Assembly: GCA_009763385.1 (NCBI GenBank) | Contig: CM019831.1 | Span: 78,522,815-78,586,814, forward strand | From: Coix lacryma-jobi var. lacryma-jobi | Lineage: Eukaryota; Streptophyta; Magnoliopsida; Poales; Poaceae | DNA length: 64,000 nt | Direction: 5' to 3' | Shown: in pieces, positions 22,101 through 34,790 of the stretch | Layout of the letters: each line of letters starts with the position of its first letter | Position numbering within the stretch: position 1 is the first letter of the stretch | Translations under genes and position numbers: made by a program | The notes under the pieces: model-generated | What the model was told of the DNA's origin: nothing | The model's database searches: none | What the model saw: only the letters and a program-made list of their open reading frames with translations

Positions 22101-25100
22101 CATGAGATTTGGGTCAAACGAAGATGATTGGGTGCGTATGTTGCGAAAAATTCAGCCGTGAGTTTTTCGGTGCATCAGTGGTTAAAACGGCCCTCCTGCG
22201 CGAGTTTTGCAGCACCGTTCCTCCAAAAATGAAAGTGCCAAAAATCCACCAAATAGGAGTTTTGGGACAAACGGAGATGATTGAGTGCGTCCATTGTGAA
22301 AAATTCAACCACGAGTTTTTCGGTGCATCAGTGGGTAAGACGGCCCTCCCATACGAGTGTTGCGGCACCGTTCCTCCGGAAATGAAAGTGCCAAAAACCC
22401 ACCAAACATGAGTTTTGGGTCAAACAGAGATGATTGGGTGTGTCCGTTGCGAAAAATTCAACCGTGAGTTTTTCGGTGCATCAGTGGTTAAAACGACCCT
22501 CCTGCACGAGTTTTGCAGGACCGTTCCTCCAAAAATGAAAGTGCCAAAAACCCACGAAACCTGAGTTTCGGGTCAAACGGCGATGATTGGGTGCGTCCAT
22601 TGTGAAAGATTGAACTGTTTGTTTTTCGGTGCATCCGTGGGTAAAATGGCCCTCCCGTACGAGTTTTGCGGCACCGTTCCTCTGGAAATGAAAGTGCCAA
22701 AAACCCACCAAACATGAGTTTTGGGTCAAACGGAGATTATTGGGTGCGTCCGTTGCGAAAAATTCAATAGTGAATTTTTCGGTGCATCAGTGGTTAAAAC
22801 GACCCTCCTGCGCGAGTTTTGCAGCACCGTTCCTCCAAAAATGAAAGTGCCAAAAACCCACCAAACATGAGTTTCGGGTCAAACGGAGATGATTGGGTGC
22901 GTCCATTGTGAAAGATTGAACTGTTTGTTTTTTGGTGCATCCGTGGGTAAAATGGCCCTCCCGTACGAGTTTTGCGGCACCGTTCCTCTGGAAATGAAAG
23001 TGCCAAAAACCCACCAAACATGAGTTTTGGGTCAAACGGAGATTATTGGGTGCGTCCGTTGTGAAAAATTCAACCACGAGTTTTTTGATGCATTAGTGGG
23101 TAAAACGGCCCTCCCATACGATTGTTGCGGCACCGTTCCTCCGGAAATGAAAGTGCAAAAACCCACCAAACATGAGTTTTGGGTGAAACGGAGATGATTG
23201 GGTGCGTCCATTGTGAAAAATTCAACCGTGAGTTTTCCGGTGCATCAGTGGTTAAAATGGCCCTCCTGCGCGAGTTTTGCGGCACTGTTCCTCCGGAAAT
23301 GAAAGTGCCAAAAACCCACGAAACATGAGTTTTGGGTCAAATGGAGATGATTGGGTGCGTCCATTGTGAAAAATTCAACCATGAGTTTTCCGGTGCATCA
23401 GTGGTTAAAATGGCCCTCCCGCGCGAGTTTTGCGGCACTGTTCCTCCGAAAATGAAAGTGCCAAAAACCCACCAAACATGAGTTTTGGGTCAACGGAGAT
23501 GATTGGGTGCGTCCGTTGTGAACAATTCAATCGTGAATTTTTCGGTGTATCAGTGGTGAAAATGGCCCTGCTGCGCGAGTTTTGCAGCACCGTTCCTCCG
23601 GAAATGAAAGTGCCAAAAACCCACCAAAATTGGTTTTGGGTCAAACGGAGATGATTGGGTGTCTCCGTTGCGAAAAATTCAACCGTGAATTTTCCGGTGC
23701 ATCAGTGGTGAAAACGGCCCTCCTGCGCCAGTTTTGCGGCTCCGTTCCTCCGAAAATAAAAGTGTCAAAAACCCACCAAACATGAGTTTTGGGTCAAACG
23801 GAGATGATTGGTTGCGTCCGTTGCGAAAAATTCAACCGTGAATTTTTCGGTACATCAGTGGGTAAAACGGCCCTCCCATACGAGTGTTGCGGCAACGTTC
23901 CTCCAGAAATGAAAGTGCCAAAAACCCACCAAACAAGAGTTTTTGGTCAAACGGAGATGATTGGGTGCTTCCGTTGAAAAAAATTCAACCGTAAGTTTTT
24001 CGGTGCATCAGTGGTTAAAACGGCCCTGCTGCGCGAGTTTTGCAGCACCGTTCCTCGAAAAATGAAAGTGCCAAAAACCCACCAGACAGGAGTTTTGGGT
24101 CAAACAGAGATGATTGAGTGCGTCCATTGTGAAAAATTCAACCATGAGTATTTCGGTGCATCAGTGGGTAAAACGGCCCTCCCGTACATGTTTTGCGGCA
24201 CCGTTCCTCCAGAAATGAAAGTGCCAAAAACCCACCAAACATGAGTTTTGGGTCAAACGGAGATGATTGGGTGCGTCCGTTGTGAAAAATTCAACCGTGA
24301 ATTTTTCGCTGCATCACTGCTGAAAACGGCCCTCCTGCGCGAGTTTTGCGGCACTGTTCCTCCGAAAATGAAAGTGCCAAAAACCCACCAAACATGAGTT
24401 TTGGGTCAAATGGGGATGATTGGGTGCGTCCGTTGTGAAAAATTCAACCGTGAATTTTTCGGTGCATCAGTGGTGAAAACGGCCCCCCTGCGCAAGTTTT
24501 GTGGCACCGTTCCTCCGGAAATAAAAGTGTCAAAAACCCACGAAACATGAGATTTGGGTCAAACGAAGATGATTGAGTGTGTCCCTTGCGAAAAATTCAA
24601 CCATGAGTTTTTCGGTGCATCAGTGGTTAAAACGGCCCTCCTGGGCGAGTTTTGCGGTAGCGTTCCTCCGAAAATGAAAGTTGCAAAAACCCACCAAACA
24701 TGAGTTTTGGGTCAAACGGAGATGATTGGGTGCGTCCATTGTGAAAAAATAAACCGTGAATTTTTTGGAGCATCAGTGGTGAAAACGGAGATGATTGGGT
24801 GCGTCCGTTGTGAAAGATTGAACTATTTGTTTTTCGGTGCATCCGTTGGTAAAATGGCCCTCTCGTACGTGTTTTGCGGCACCGTTCCTCCGGAAATGAA
24901 AGTGCCAAAAACCCACCAAACATGAGTTTTGGGTCAAACGGAGATGATTGGGTGCGTCCGTTGTCAAAAATTCAACCGTGAATTTTTCGGTGCATCAGTG
25001 CTGAAAACGGCCCTCCTACGCGAGTTTTGCGGCTCCGTTCCTCCGGAAAGAAAAGTGCCTAAAACCCAAGAAACATGAGATTTGGGTCAAACGAAGATGA

Positions 25101-28100
25101 TTGGGTGCGTCTGTTGCGAAAAATTCAACCGTGAGTTTTTCGGTGCATCAGTGGTTAAAACGGCACTACTGCACGAGTTTTGCAGCACCGTTCCTCCAAA
25201 AATGAAAGTGTCAAAAACCCACCAAACACGAGTTTTGGGTCAAACAGAGATGATTGAGTGCGTCCATTGTCAAAAATTCAACCATGAGTATTTCAGTGCA
25301 TCAGTGGGTAAAACGGCCCTCCCGTACGTGTTTTGCGGCACCGTTCCTCCGGAAATGAAAGTGCCAAAAACCCACCAAACATGAGTTTCGGGTCAAACGG
25401 AGATGATTGGGTGCGTCCGTTGTGAAAAATTCAACCGTGAAATTTTCGATGCATCACTGCTAAAAATGGCCCTCCCATACGAGTTTTGCGGCACCGTTCC
25501 TGCGGAAATAAAAGTGCCAAAAACCCACCAAACATGAGTTTTGGGTCAAACGGTGATGGTTGGGTGCGTCCGTTGTGAATAATTCAATCGTGAATTTTTC
25601 GGTGCATCAGTGGTGAAAATGGCCCTCCTGCGCGAGTTTTGCGGCAACGTTCCTCCGGAAATAAAACTGCCAAAAACCCACCAAACATGAGTTTTGGGTC
25701 AAACGGAGATGATTGGGTGCATCCGTTGCGAAAAAATCAACTGTGAATTTTCCGGTGCATCAGTGGTGAAAACGGCCCTCCTGCGCCAGTTTTGCGGCTC
25801 CGTTCCTCCGAAAATAAAAGTGCCAAAAACCCATAAAACATGAGTTTTGGGTCAAACGGAGATGATTGGGTGCGTCCATTGCGAAAAATTAAACCGTGAA
25901 TTTTTCGGAGCATCAGTGGTGAAAACGGCCCTCCTGCGCGAGTTTTGCGGCAGCGTTCCTCCGAAAATGAAAGTGCCAAAAACCCACCAAACATGAGTTT
26001 TGGGTCAAACAGAGATGATTGAGTGCGTCCATTGTGAAAAATTCAACCATGAGTATTTCGGTGCATCAGTGGGTAAAACGACCCTCACGTACATGTTTTG
26101 CGGCACCGTTCCTCCAGAAATGAAAGTGCCAAAAACCCACCAAACATGAGTTTTGGGTCAAACGGAGATGATAGGGTGCGTCCGTTGTGAAAGATTGAAC
26201 TGTTTGTTTTTCGGTGCATCCGTGGGTAAAACGGCCCTCCCGTACGTGTTTTGCGGCACCGTTCCGCCGGAAATGAAAGTGCCAAAAACCCACCAAATAT
26301 GAGTTTTGGGTCAAATGGAGATGATTGGGTGCGTCCGTTGCGAAAAAATCAACCGTGAATTTTTCGGTGCATCAGTGGTTAAAACGGCCCTCCTGCGCGA
26401 GTTTTGCAGCACCGTTCCTCCGAAAATGAAAGTGCCAAAAACCCACCAAACATGAGTTTCGGGTCAAACGGAGATTATTGGGTGCGACCATTGTGAACGA
26501 TTGAACTGTTTGTTTTTCGGTGCATCCGTGGGTAAAATGGCCCTCCCATACGAGTTTTGCGGTACCGTTCCTCCAAAAATGAAAGTGCCAAAAACCCACC
26601 AAACATGAGTATTGGGTCAAACGGTGATGATTGGTTGCGTCCGTTGCGAAAAATTCAACCGTGAATTTTTCGATGCAGCAGTGGTTAAAACGGCCCTCCT
26701 GCGCGGGTTTTGCGGCACCGTTCCTCCAGAAATGAAAGTGCCAAAAACCCACCAAACATGAGTTTTGGGTCAAACGGAGATGATTGGGTGCATGCGTTGC
26801 GAAAAATTCAACCGTGAATTTTCCGGTGCATCAGTGGTGAAAACGGCCCTCCAGCGCCAGTTTTGCGGCTCCGTTCCTCCAAAAATGAAAGTGCCAAAAA
26901 CCCACCAAACATGTGTTTCGGGTGAAACGGAGATGATTGGGTGCGTCCGTTGTGAAAGATTGAACTGTTTGTTTTTCGGTGCATCCGTTGGTAAAATGGC
27001 CCTCTCGTACGTGTTTTGCGGCACCGTTCCTCCGGAAATGAAAGTGCCAAAAACCCACCAAACATGAGTTTTGGGTCAAACGGAGATGATTGGGTGCGTC
27101 CGTTGTCAAAAATTCAACCGTGAATTTTTCGGTGCATCAGTGCTGAAAACGGCCCTCCTGCGCGAGTTTTGTGGCTCCGTTCCTCCGGAAAGAAAAGTGC
27201 CTAAAACCCAAGAAACATGAGATTGGGGTCAAACGAAGATGATTGGGTGTGTCTCTTGCGAAAAATTCAACCGTGAGTTTTTCGGTGCATCAGTGGTTAA
27301 AATGGCGCTGCTGCGCGAGTTTTGCAGCACCGTTCCTCCAAAAATGAAAGTGCCAAAAACCCACCAAACAGGAGTTTTGGGTCAAACAGAGATGATTGAG
27401 TGCGTCCATTGTGAAAAATTCAACCATGAGTATTTCGGTGCATCAGTGGGTAAAACGGCCCTCCCGTACATGTTTTGCGGCACCGTTCCTCCAGAAATGA
27501 AAGTGCCAAAAACCCAGCAAACATGAGTTTTGGGTCAAACAGAGATGATTGGGTGCGTCCGTTGTGAAAAATTCAACCGTGAATTTTTCGCTGCATCACT
27601 GCTGAAAACGGCCCTCCTGCGCGAGTTTTGCGGCACCGTTCCTCCGGAAATGAAAGTGCCAAAAACCCACCAAACATGAGATTTGGGTCAAACGAAGATG
27701 ATTGAGTGCGTCCCTTGCGAAAAATTCAACCATGAGTTTTTCGGTGTATCAGTGGTTAAAACGGCCCTCCTGCACGACTTTTGCGGCAGCGTTCCTCCGA
27801 AAATGAAAGTGCCAAAAACCCACCAAACATGAGTTTTGGGTCAAACGGAGATGATTGGGTGCGTCCGTTGTGAAAAAATAAACCGTGAATTTTTTGGAGC
27901 ATCAGTGGTGAAAACGGCCCTCCTGCGCGAGTTTTGCGGCACCGTTCCTTTGAAAATAAAAGGGCCAAGAACCCACCAAACATGAGTTTTGGGTCAAACG
28001 GAGATGATTGGGTGCGTCCGTTGTGAAAGATTGAACTGTTTGTTTTTCGGTGCATCCGTGGGTAAAATGGCCCTCCCGTACGTGTTTTGCGGCACCGTTC

Positions 28101-31100
28101 CTCCGGAAATGAAAGTGCCAAAAACCCACCAAATATGAGTTTTGGGTCAAACAGAGATGATTGGGTGCCTCCGTTGTGAAAAATTCAACCGTGAGTTTTT
28201 TGGTGCATCAATGGTGAAAACGGCCCTCCTGCGCGAGTTTTGCGGCACCGTTCCTCCGGAAATGAAAGTGCCAAAAACCCACGAAACTTGAGTTTTGGGT
28301 CAAACGGGGATGATTGGGTGCGTCCGTTGTGAAAAATTCAACCGTGAATTTTTCGGTGCACCAGTGGTGAAAAAACGGCCCTCCTGCGCGAGTTTTGCGG
28401 CAACGTTCCTGCGGAAATGAAAGTGCCAAAAACCCACCAAACATGAGTTTTGGGTCAAATGGGGATGATTGGGTGCGTCCGTTGTGAAAAATTCAACCGT
28501 GAATTTTTCGGTGCATCAGTGGTGAAAATGGCCCTCCTGCGCGAGTTTTGCGGCACCATTCCTCCGGAAATAAAAGTGCGAAGAACCCACCAAACACAAG
28601 TTTTGGGTCAAACGGAGATGATTGAGTGCGTCCATTGCGAAAAATTCAACCGTGAATTTTTCGATGCATCAGTGGTTAAAACAGCCCTCCTGCGCGAGTT
28701 TTGCGGCACCGTTCCTCCAGAAATGAAAGTGCCAAAAACCCACCAAACATGAGTTTTGGGTCAAATGGGGATGATTCGGTGCGCCCGTTGTCAAAATTTA
28801 AACCATGAATTTTCAGTGCATCAGTGGTGAAAACGGCCCTCCTGCGCGAGTTTTGCGGCTCCGTTCCTCTGGAAATGAAAGTGCGAAGAACCCACCAAAC
28901 ACAAGTTTTGGGTCAAACGGAGATGATTGAGTGCGTCCATTGCGAAAAATTCAACCGTGAATTTTTCGATGCATCAGTGGTTAAAACAGCCCTCCTGCGC
29001 GAGTTTTGCGGCACCGTTCCTCCAGAAATGAAAGTGCCAAAAACCCACCAAACATGAGTTTTGGGTCAAATGGGGATGATTCGGTGCGCCCGTTGTCAAA
29101 ATTTAAACCATGAATTTTCAGTGCATCAGTGGTGAAAACGGCCCTCCTGCGCGAGTTTTGCGGCTCCGTTCCTCTGGAAATGAAAGTGCGAAGAACCCAC
29201 CAAACACAAGTTTTGGGTCAAACGGAGATGATTGAGTGCGTCCATTGCGAAAAATTCAACCGTGAATTTTTCGATGCATCAGTGGTTAAAACGGCCCTCC
29301 TGCGCGAGTTTTGCGGCACCGTTCCTCCAGAAATGAAAGTGCCAAAATCCCACCAAACATGAGTTTTGGGTCAAACAGAGATCATTGGGTGCGTTGTTGC
29401 GAAAAATTCAACCGTGAGTTTTTCGGTGCATCAGTGGTTAAAACGACCCTCCTGCGCGAGTTTTGCAGCACCGTTCCTCCAAAAATGAAGTGCCAAAAAC
29501 CCACCAAACATGAGTTTCGGGTCAAACGGAGATGATTGAGTGCGTCCATTGTCAAAGATTGAACTGTTTGTTTTTCGGTGCATCCGTGGGTAAAATTGCC
29601 CTCCCGTACGAGTTTTGCGGCACCGTTCCTCCGGAAATGAAAGTGCCAAAAACCCACCAAACATGAGTTTTGGGTCAAACGGAGATGATTGAGTGCGTCC
29701 GTTGTGAAAAATACAACCACGATTTTTTCGGTGCTTTAGTGGGTAAAACGGCCCTCCCATACGAGTGTTGCGGCACCGTTCCTCCGGAAATGAAAGTGCC
29801 AAAAACCCACGAAACATGAGTTTTGGGTCAAATGGAGATGATTGGGTGTGTCCATTGTGAAAAATTCAACCATGAGTTTTCCGGTGCATCAGTGGTTAAA
29901 ATGGCCCTTCCGCGCGAGTTTTGCGGCACTGTTCCTCCGAAAATGAAAGTGCCAAAAACCCACCAAACATGAGTTTTGGGTCAAACGGAGATGATTGGGT
30001 GCGTCCGTTGTGAACAATTCAACCTTGATTTTTTCGGTGCATCAGTGGTTAAAATAGACCTCCTGCGCGAGTTTTGCAGCACCGTTCCTCCGAAAATGAA
30101 AGTGCCAAAAACCCACCAAACATGAGTTTCGGGTCAAACGGAGATTATTGGGTGCGTCCGTTGTGAAAGATTGAACTGTTTGTTTTTCGGTGCATCCGTG
30201 GGTAAAATGGCCCTCCCGTACGAGTTTTGCGGCACCTTTCCTCCGAAAATGAAAGTGCCAAAAACCCACCAAACATGAGTTTTGGGTCAAACGGTGATGA
30301 TTGGGTGCGTCCGTTGTGAACAATTCAATTGTGAATTTTTCGGTGCATCAGTGGTGAAAATGGCCCTCGTGCGCGAGTTTTGCGGCACCGTTCCTCCGGA
30401 AATGAAAGTGCCAAAAACCCACCAAACATGAGTTTTGGGTCAAACGGAGATGATTGGGTGCATCCGTTGCGAAAAATTCAACTGTGAATTTTCCGGTGCA
30501 TCAGTGGTGAAAACGGCCCTCCCATACGAGTGTTGCGGCACCGTTCCTCCGGAAATGAAAGTGTCAAAAACCCACCAAACATGAGTTTTGGGTCAAACAG
30601 AGATGATTGGGTGCGTCTTTTGCGAAAAATTCAACCGTGAGTTTTTCGGTGCATCAGTGGTTAAAACGGCCCTCCTACGCGAGTTTTGCAGCACCGTTCT
30701 CGAAAAATGAAAGGGCCAAAAACCCACCAAACTTGAGTTTCGGGTGAAACGGAGATGATTGGGTGCGTCCGTTGTGAAAGATTGAACTGTTTGTTTTTCG
30801 GTGCATCCGTTGGTAAAATGGCCCTCTCGTACGTGTTTTGCGGCACCGTTCCTCCGGAAATGAAAGTGCCAAAAACCCACCAAACATGAGTTTTGGGTCA
30901 AACGGAGATGATTGGGTGCGTCCATTTTGAAAAATTCAACCGTGAGTTTTCCGGTGCATCAATGGTGAAAACGGCCCTTATGGGCGAGTTTTGCGGCTCC
31001 GTTCCTCTGAAAATAAAAGTGCCAAAACCCCACCAAACATGAGTTTTGGGTCAAACAGAGATGATTGGGTGCGTCCATTGCGAAAAAATCAACCGTGAAT

Positions 31101-32853
31101 TTTTCGATGCATCAGTGGTTAAAACGGCCCTCCAGCGCGAGTTTTGCGGCACCATTCCTCCGGAAATGAAAGTGCCGAAAACCCACCAAACATGAGTTTT
31201 GGGTCAAACGGAGATGATTGGGTGCTTCCGTTGCGAAAAATTCAACCGTGAGTTTTTCGGTGCATCAATGGTTAAAACGGCCCTCCTGCGCGAGTTTTGC
31301 AGCACCATTCCTCCAAAAATAATAGTGCCAAAAACCCACCAAACATGAGTTTTGGGTCAAACGGAGATGATTGGGTAAAACAGCCCTCCCATACTAGTGT
31401 TGTGGCACCGTTCCTCCGGAAATGAAAGTGCCAAAAACCCACCAAACATGAGTTTTGGGTCAAACGGAGATAATTGGGTGCGTCCATTTTGAAAAATTCA
31501 ACCGTGAGTTTTCCGGTGCATCAGTGGTGAAAATGGCCCTTCTGCGCGAGTGTTGCGGCACCGTTCCTCCGGAAATGAAAGTGCCAAAAACCCACCAAAC
31601 ACGAGTTTTGGGTCAAACAGAGTTGATTGGGTGCGTCCGTTGCGAAAAATTCAACCGTGAGTTTTTCGGTGCATGAGCGGTTAAAACGACCCTCCTGCGC
31701 GAGTTTTGCAGCACCGTTCCTCCAAAAAGGAAAGTGCCAAAAACCCACCAAACATGAGTTTCGGGTCAAACGGAGCTGATTGGTTGCGTCCATTGTGAAA
31801 GATTGAACTATTTTTTTTGGTGCATCCGTGGGTAAAATAGCCCTCTAGTACGTATTTTGCGGCACCGTTCCTTCGGAAATGAAAGTGCCAAAAACCCACC
31901 AAACATGAGTTTTGGGTCAAACAGAGATGATTGGGTGCGTCCGTTGTGAAAAATTCAACCGTGAGTTTTTCGGTGCATCAGAGGGTAAAATGACCCTCCT
32001 GCGCGAGTTTTGCGGCACCGTTCCTCCGGAAATGAAAGTGCCAAAAACCCACCAACTATGAGTTTTGGGTCAAATGGGGATGATTGGGTGCGTCCATTGT
32101 GAAAAATTCAACCGTGAATTTTTCGGTGCACCAGTGGTGAAAAAATGGCCCTCCTGCGCGAGTTTTGCGGCACCATTCCTCCGGAAATGAAAGTGCCGAA
32201 AATCCACCAAACACGAGTTTTGGGTCAAACAGAGATGATTGGGTGTGTCCGTTGCGAAAAATTCAACCGTGAGTTTTTCGGTGCATCAGTGGTTAAAACG
32301 GCCCTCCTGCTCGAGTTTTGCAGCACCGTTCCTCCAAAAATAATAGTGCCAAAAACCACCAAACATGAGTTTTGGGTCAAACGAAGATGATTGGGTAAAA
32401 CAGCCCTCCCATACGAGTGTTGTGGCACCGTTCCTCCAGAAATGAAAGTGCCAAAAACCCACCAAACATGAGTTTTGGGTCAAACGGAGATAATTGGGTG
32501 CGTCCATTTTGAAAAATTCAACCGTGAGTTTTTCGGTGCATCAATGGTTAAAACGGCCCTCCTGCGCGAGTTTTGCAGCACCATTCCTCCAAAAATAATA
32601 GTGCCAAAAACCCACCAAACATGAGTTTTGGGTCAAACAGAGATGATTGGGTGCGTCCGTTGTGAAAAATTCAACCGTGAGTTTTTCGGTGCATCAGAGG
32701 GTAAAATGACCCTCCTGCGCGAGTTTTGCGGCACCGTTCCTCCGGAAATGAAAGTGCCAAAAACCCACCAAACATGAGTTTTGGGTCAAATGGGGATGAT
32801 TGGGTGCGTCCGTTGTGAAAAATTCAACCGTGAATTTTTCGGTGCACCAGTGG
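16198..32853 (+). repeat. 153-bp centromeric satellite array, segment 3 (more divergent)
   Basis: About 16.7 kb of head-to-tail monomers in the same orientation. Neighbouring monomers differ more here than in the outer segments, and no long HOR repeats over the whole stretch. Local structure: truncated 103-bp monomers near 16.46, 17.48, 20.49, 31.37 and 32.39 kb, the first two 1,023 bp apart; a composite 222-bp monomer between ATG landmarks 24700 and 24922; the 305-bp dimer at 28.4-29.4 kb; and a patch at about 31.46-32.39 kb that recurs at 38.21-39.14 kb. The last five bases (AGTGG) are the TSD of the next solo LTR. No gene is seen. Confidence 0.92.
28443..29362 (+). repeat. Local dimeric HOR, 305-bp period
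   Basis: Two adjacent monomers repeat as a unit. GATTCGGTGCGCCCGTTGTC followed by TTTAAACCATG occurs at about 28770 and again 305 bases later, each followed by a monomer with GTGCGAAGAACC and AACACAAG (about 28890 and 29195). A related first unit precedes them at about 28.45-28.75 kb. The period is 153 plus 152, because one monomer has a 1-base deletion (GAATTTTCAGTGC). Confidence 0.85.
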
Positions 32854-33770
32854 TGATGCGAACCCGCTAGGGTTTTTGCCCGATCTTTCGATGAGAAACG
32901 GGGATAACTCGATTGGTGGATGGAGATGACGTTCACGGCCCGACTACAGCCCTCAAGACCGCGCCTTAGCAACCGATACACCACGTCCAATAGCCGTCAC
33001 GATCTTGTGGAGCGCGACAACCAGCCCCTAGGGCTCCCGTCCTGCAAGCAATCGAAGAACTAGCAAGAACGAGGAAACAAGCACTGAATTTGCAAGATGA
33101 AATTGAAGGTTTCAAACTGAATCTTAATCAACAATGGGGTTCCGAAGACAAGGAGACGGGCGGCTGATCCTGCACGCGCGCCTACAAGCAAGTAGCTAAG
33201 GCTAAACTTGATCTAAACAAAACCCAACCCGACCATGGCGGCTATAGAGGGATATAAGTAGATGGATTGACGACCAAAAGAGTGTTGGGGTCGTCCTCCA
33301 ACCCTAGGACGCGTCCCTAATGGACCCAACTTGATACATGGGCCATAAGCCCAAAATGAGGTGACGCAGCACCCTGGACAGCAAGACCTGTCGACGGTAA
33401 TTGGATCATTGCCGCTGCTACCGAACAGATATTGACGTGAGACTTGATTCATATGAAAGTAAACTTGATAAGCTTTCCAACAAGTCCTGAAGCGCCTGAA
33501 TCCGAATCCGTATGCAACCGTGGTGGCGGTCACAAGTTGGTGCTTTGCTGCAGTCCGAATCCAGCTAGCGCGAGTCCTTCTCCCTTTCGGTCTTCTCCTT
33601 GGTTCCTAATCAAAACAAGAGTGCACGCGTTTCCATTGTCTAAACAAGATGGACAAGAGCTTATCATGGAACTCACTTGATGATTAAGTTGACGAGCACG
33701 AGCACGAGTAAGAGGACCAGCTATAGGTTGTGTCGGAGAGGATGTATCGCTGGTGTTGATGTCCTCATCA
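32854..33770 (-). mobile_element. CRM-like centromeric retrotransposon solo LTR (917 bp, minus strand)
   Basis: A non-satellite block starting TGATGCGAACCC and ending GTCCTCATCA. On its own strand it runs TGATGAGGAC to GGTTCGCATCA. A perfect 5-bp TSD, AGTGG, flanks it (32849-32853 and 33771-33775), and joining the flanks restores a normal monomer. It has the same length as the plus-strand copy at 34279-35195, differing by a few percent in the parts compared. The element's 5' end encodes a polyprotein tail typical of CRM-clade elements. With no internal region and an intact TSD it is a solo LTR formed by recombination after insertion. Confidence 0.92.
33530..33769 (-). pseudogene. C-terminal polyprotein remnant (CR-motif-like) in solo LTR
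   Basis: Starting one base inside the LTR, an 80-codon open frame reads DEDINTSDTSS, then GPLTRARARQLNHQVSS, then a basic and polar tail to a stop. In group A CRM retrotransposons the integrase C-terminus, including the CR motif, is partly encoded by the 3' LTR (recalled from the literature). TRARARQLN here fits such a tail. In a solo LTR it is detached from pol and is a relic, not a gene. Confidence 0.6.
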
Positions 33771-34278
33771 AGTGGTGAAAAAATGGCCCTCCTGCGCGAG
33801 TTTTGCGGCACCATTCCTCCGGAAATGAAAGTGCCGAAAACCCACCAAACACGAGTTTTGGGTCAAACAGAGATGATTGGGTGCGTCCGTTGCGAAAAAT
33901 TCAACCGTGAGTTTTTCGGTGCATCAGTGGTTAAAACGGCCCTCCTGCTCGAGTTTTGCAGCACCGTTCCTCCAAAAATAATAGTGCCAAAAACCCACCA
34001 AACATGAGTTTTGGGTCAAACGAAGATGATTGGGTAAAACAGCCCTCCCATACGAGTGTTGTGGCACCGTTCCTCCGGAAATGAAAGTGCCAAAAACCCA
34101 CCAAACATGAGTTTTGGGTCAAACGGAGATAATTGGGTGCGTCCATTTTGAAAAATTCAACCGTGAGTTTTCCGGTGCATCAGTGGTGAAAATGGCCCTT
34201 CTGCGCGAGTGTTGCGGCACCGTTCCTCCGGAAATGAAAGTGCCAAAAACCCACCAAACATGAGTTTTGGGTCAAATG
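33771..34278 (+). repeat. 153-bp centromeric satellite array, segment 4 (spacer between solo LTRs)
   Basis: 508 bp of satellite, about 3.3 monomers, including one truncated 103-bp monomer (GATTGGGTAAAACAGCC near 34030). It starts with the AGTGG TSD copy of the left solo LTR and ends with AAATG, the TSD of the right one. Confidence 0.92.
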
Positions 34279-34279
34279 T

Positions 34280-34519
34280 GATGAGGACATTAACACCAGC
34301 AATACATCCTCTCCGACACAACCTATAGCTGGCCCTCTTACTCGTGCTCGTGCTCGTCAACTTAATCATCAAGTGAGTTCCATGATAAGCTCTTGTCCAT
34401 CTTGTTTAGACAATGGAAACGCGTGCACTCTTCTTTTGATTAGGAACCGAGGAGAAGACCGAAAGGGAGAAGGACTCGCGGTAGCCGGATTCGGACTGCA
34501 GCAAAGCGCCAACTTGTGA
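34280..34519 (+). pseudogene. C-terminal polyprotein remnant (CR-motif-like) in solo LTR
   Basis: Open frame of 79 residues plus a TGA stop, beginning DEDINTSNTSS and containing GPLTRARARQLNHQVSS. It is the counterpart of the minus-strand remnant at 33530-33769. It has no start of its own because it is the end of a polyprotein whose upstream part has been lost. Confidence 0.6.
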
Positions 34520-34790
34520 CCGCCACCACGGTTGCATACGGATTCGGATTCAGGCGCTTCAGGACTTGTTGGAAAGCTTATCAAGTTTACTTTCATATGA
34601 ATCAAGTCCCACGTCAATATCTGTTCGGCAGCAGCGGCAATGATCCAATTACCGTCGACAGGTCTTGCTGTCCAGGGTGCTGCGTCACCTCATTTTGGGC
34701 TTATGGCCCATGTATCAAGTTGGGTCCATTAGGGACGCGTCCTAGGGTTGGAGGACGACCCCAACACTCTTTTGGTCGTCAATCCATCTA

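Noticed and set aside
33213..33533. 106-codon frames on both solo LTRs (also 34516-34836)
   Set aside because: They lie in the U3/R part of the LTR after the polyprotein stop, with no similarity to retroelement proteins. Copies reflect the LTR repeat.
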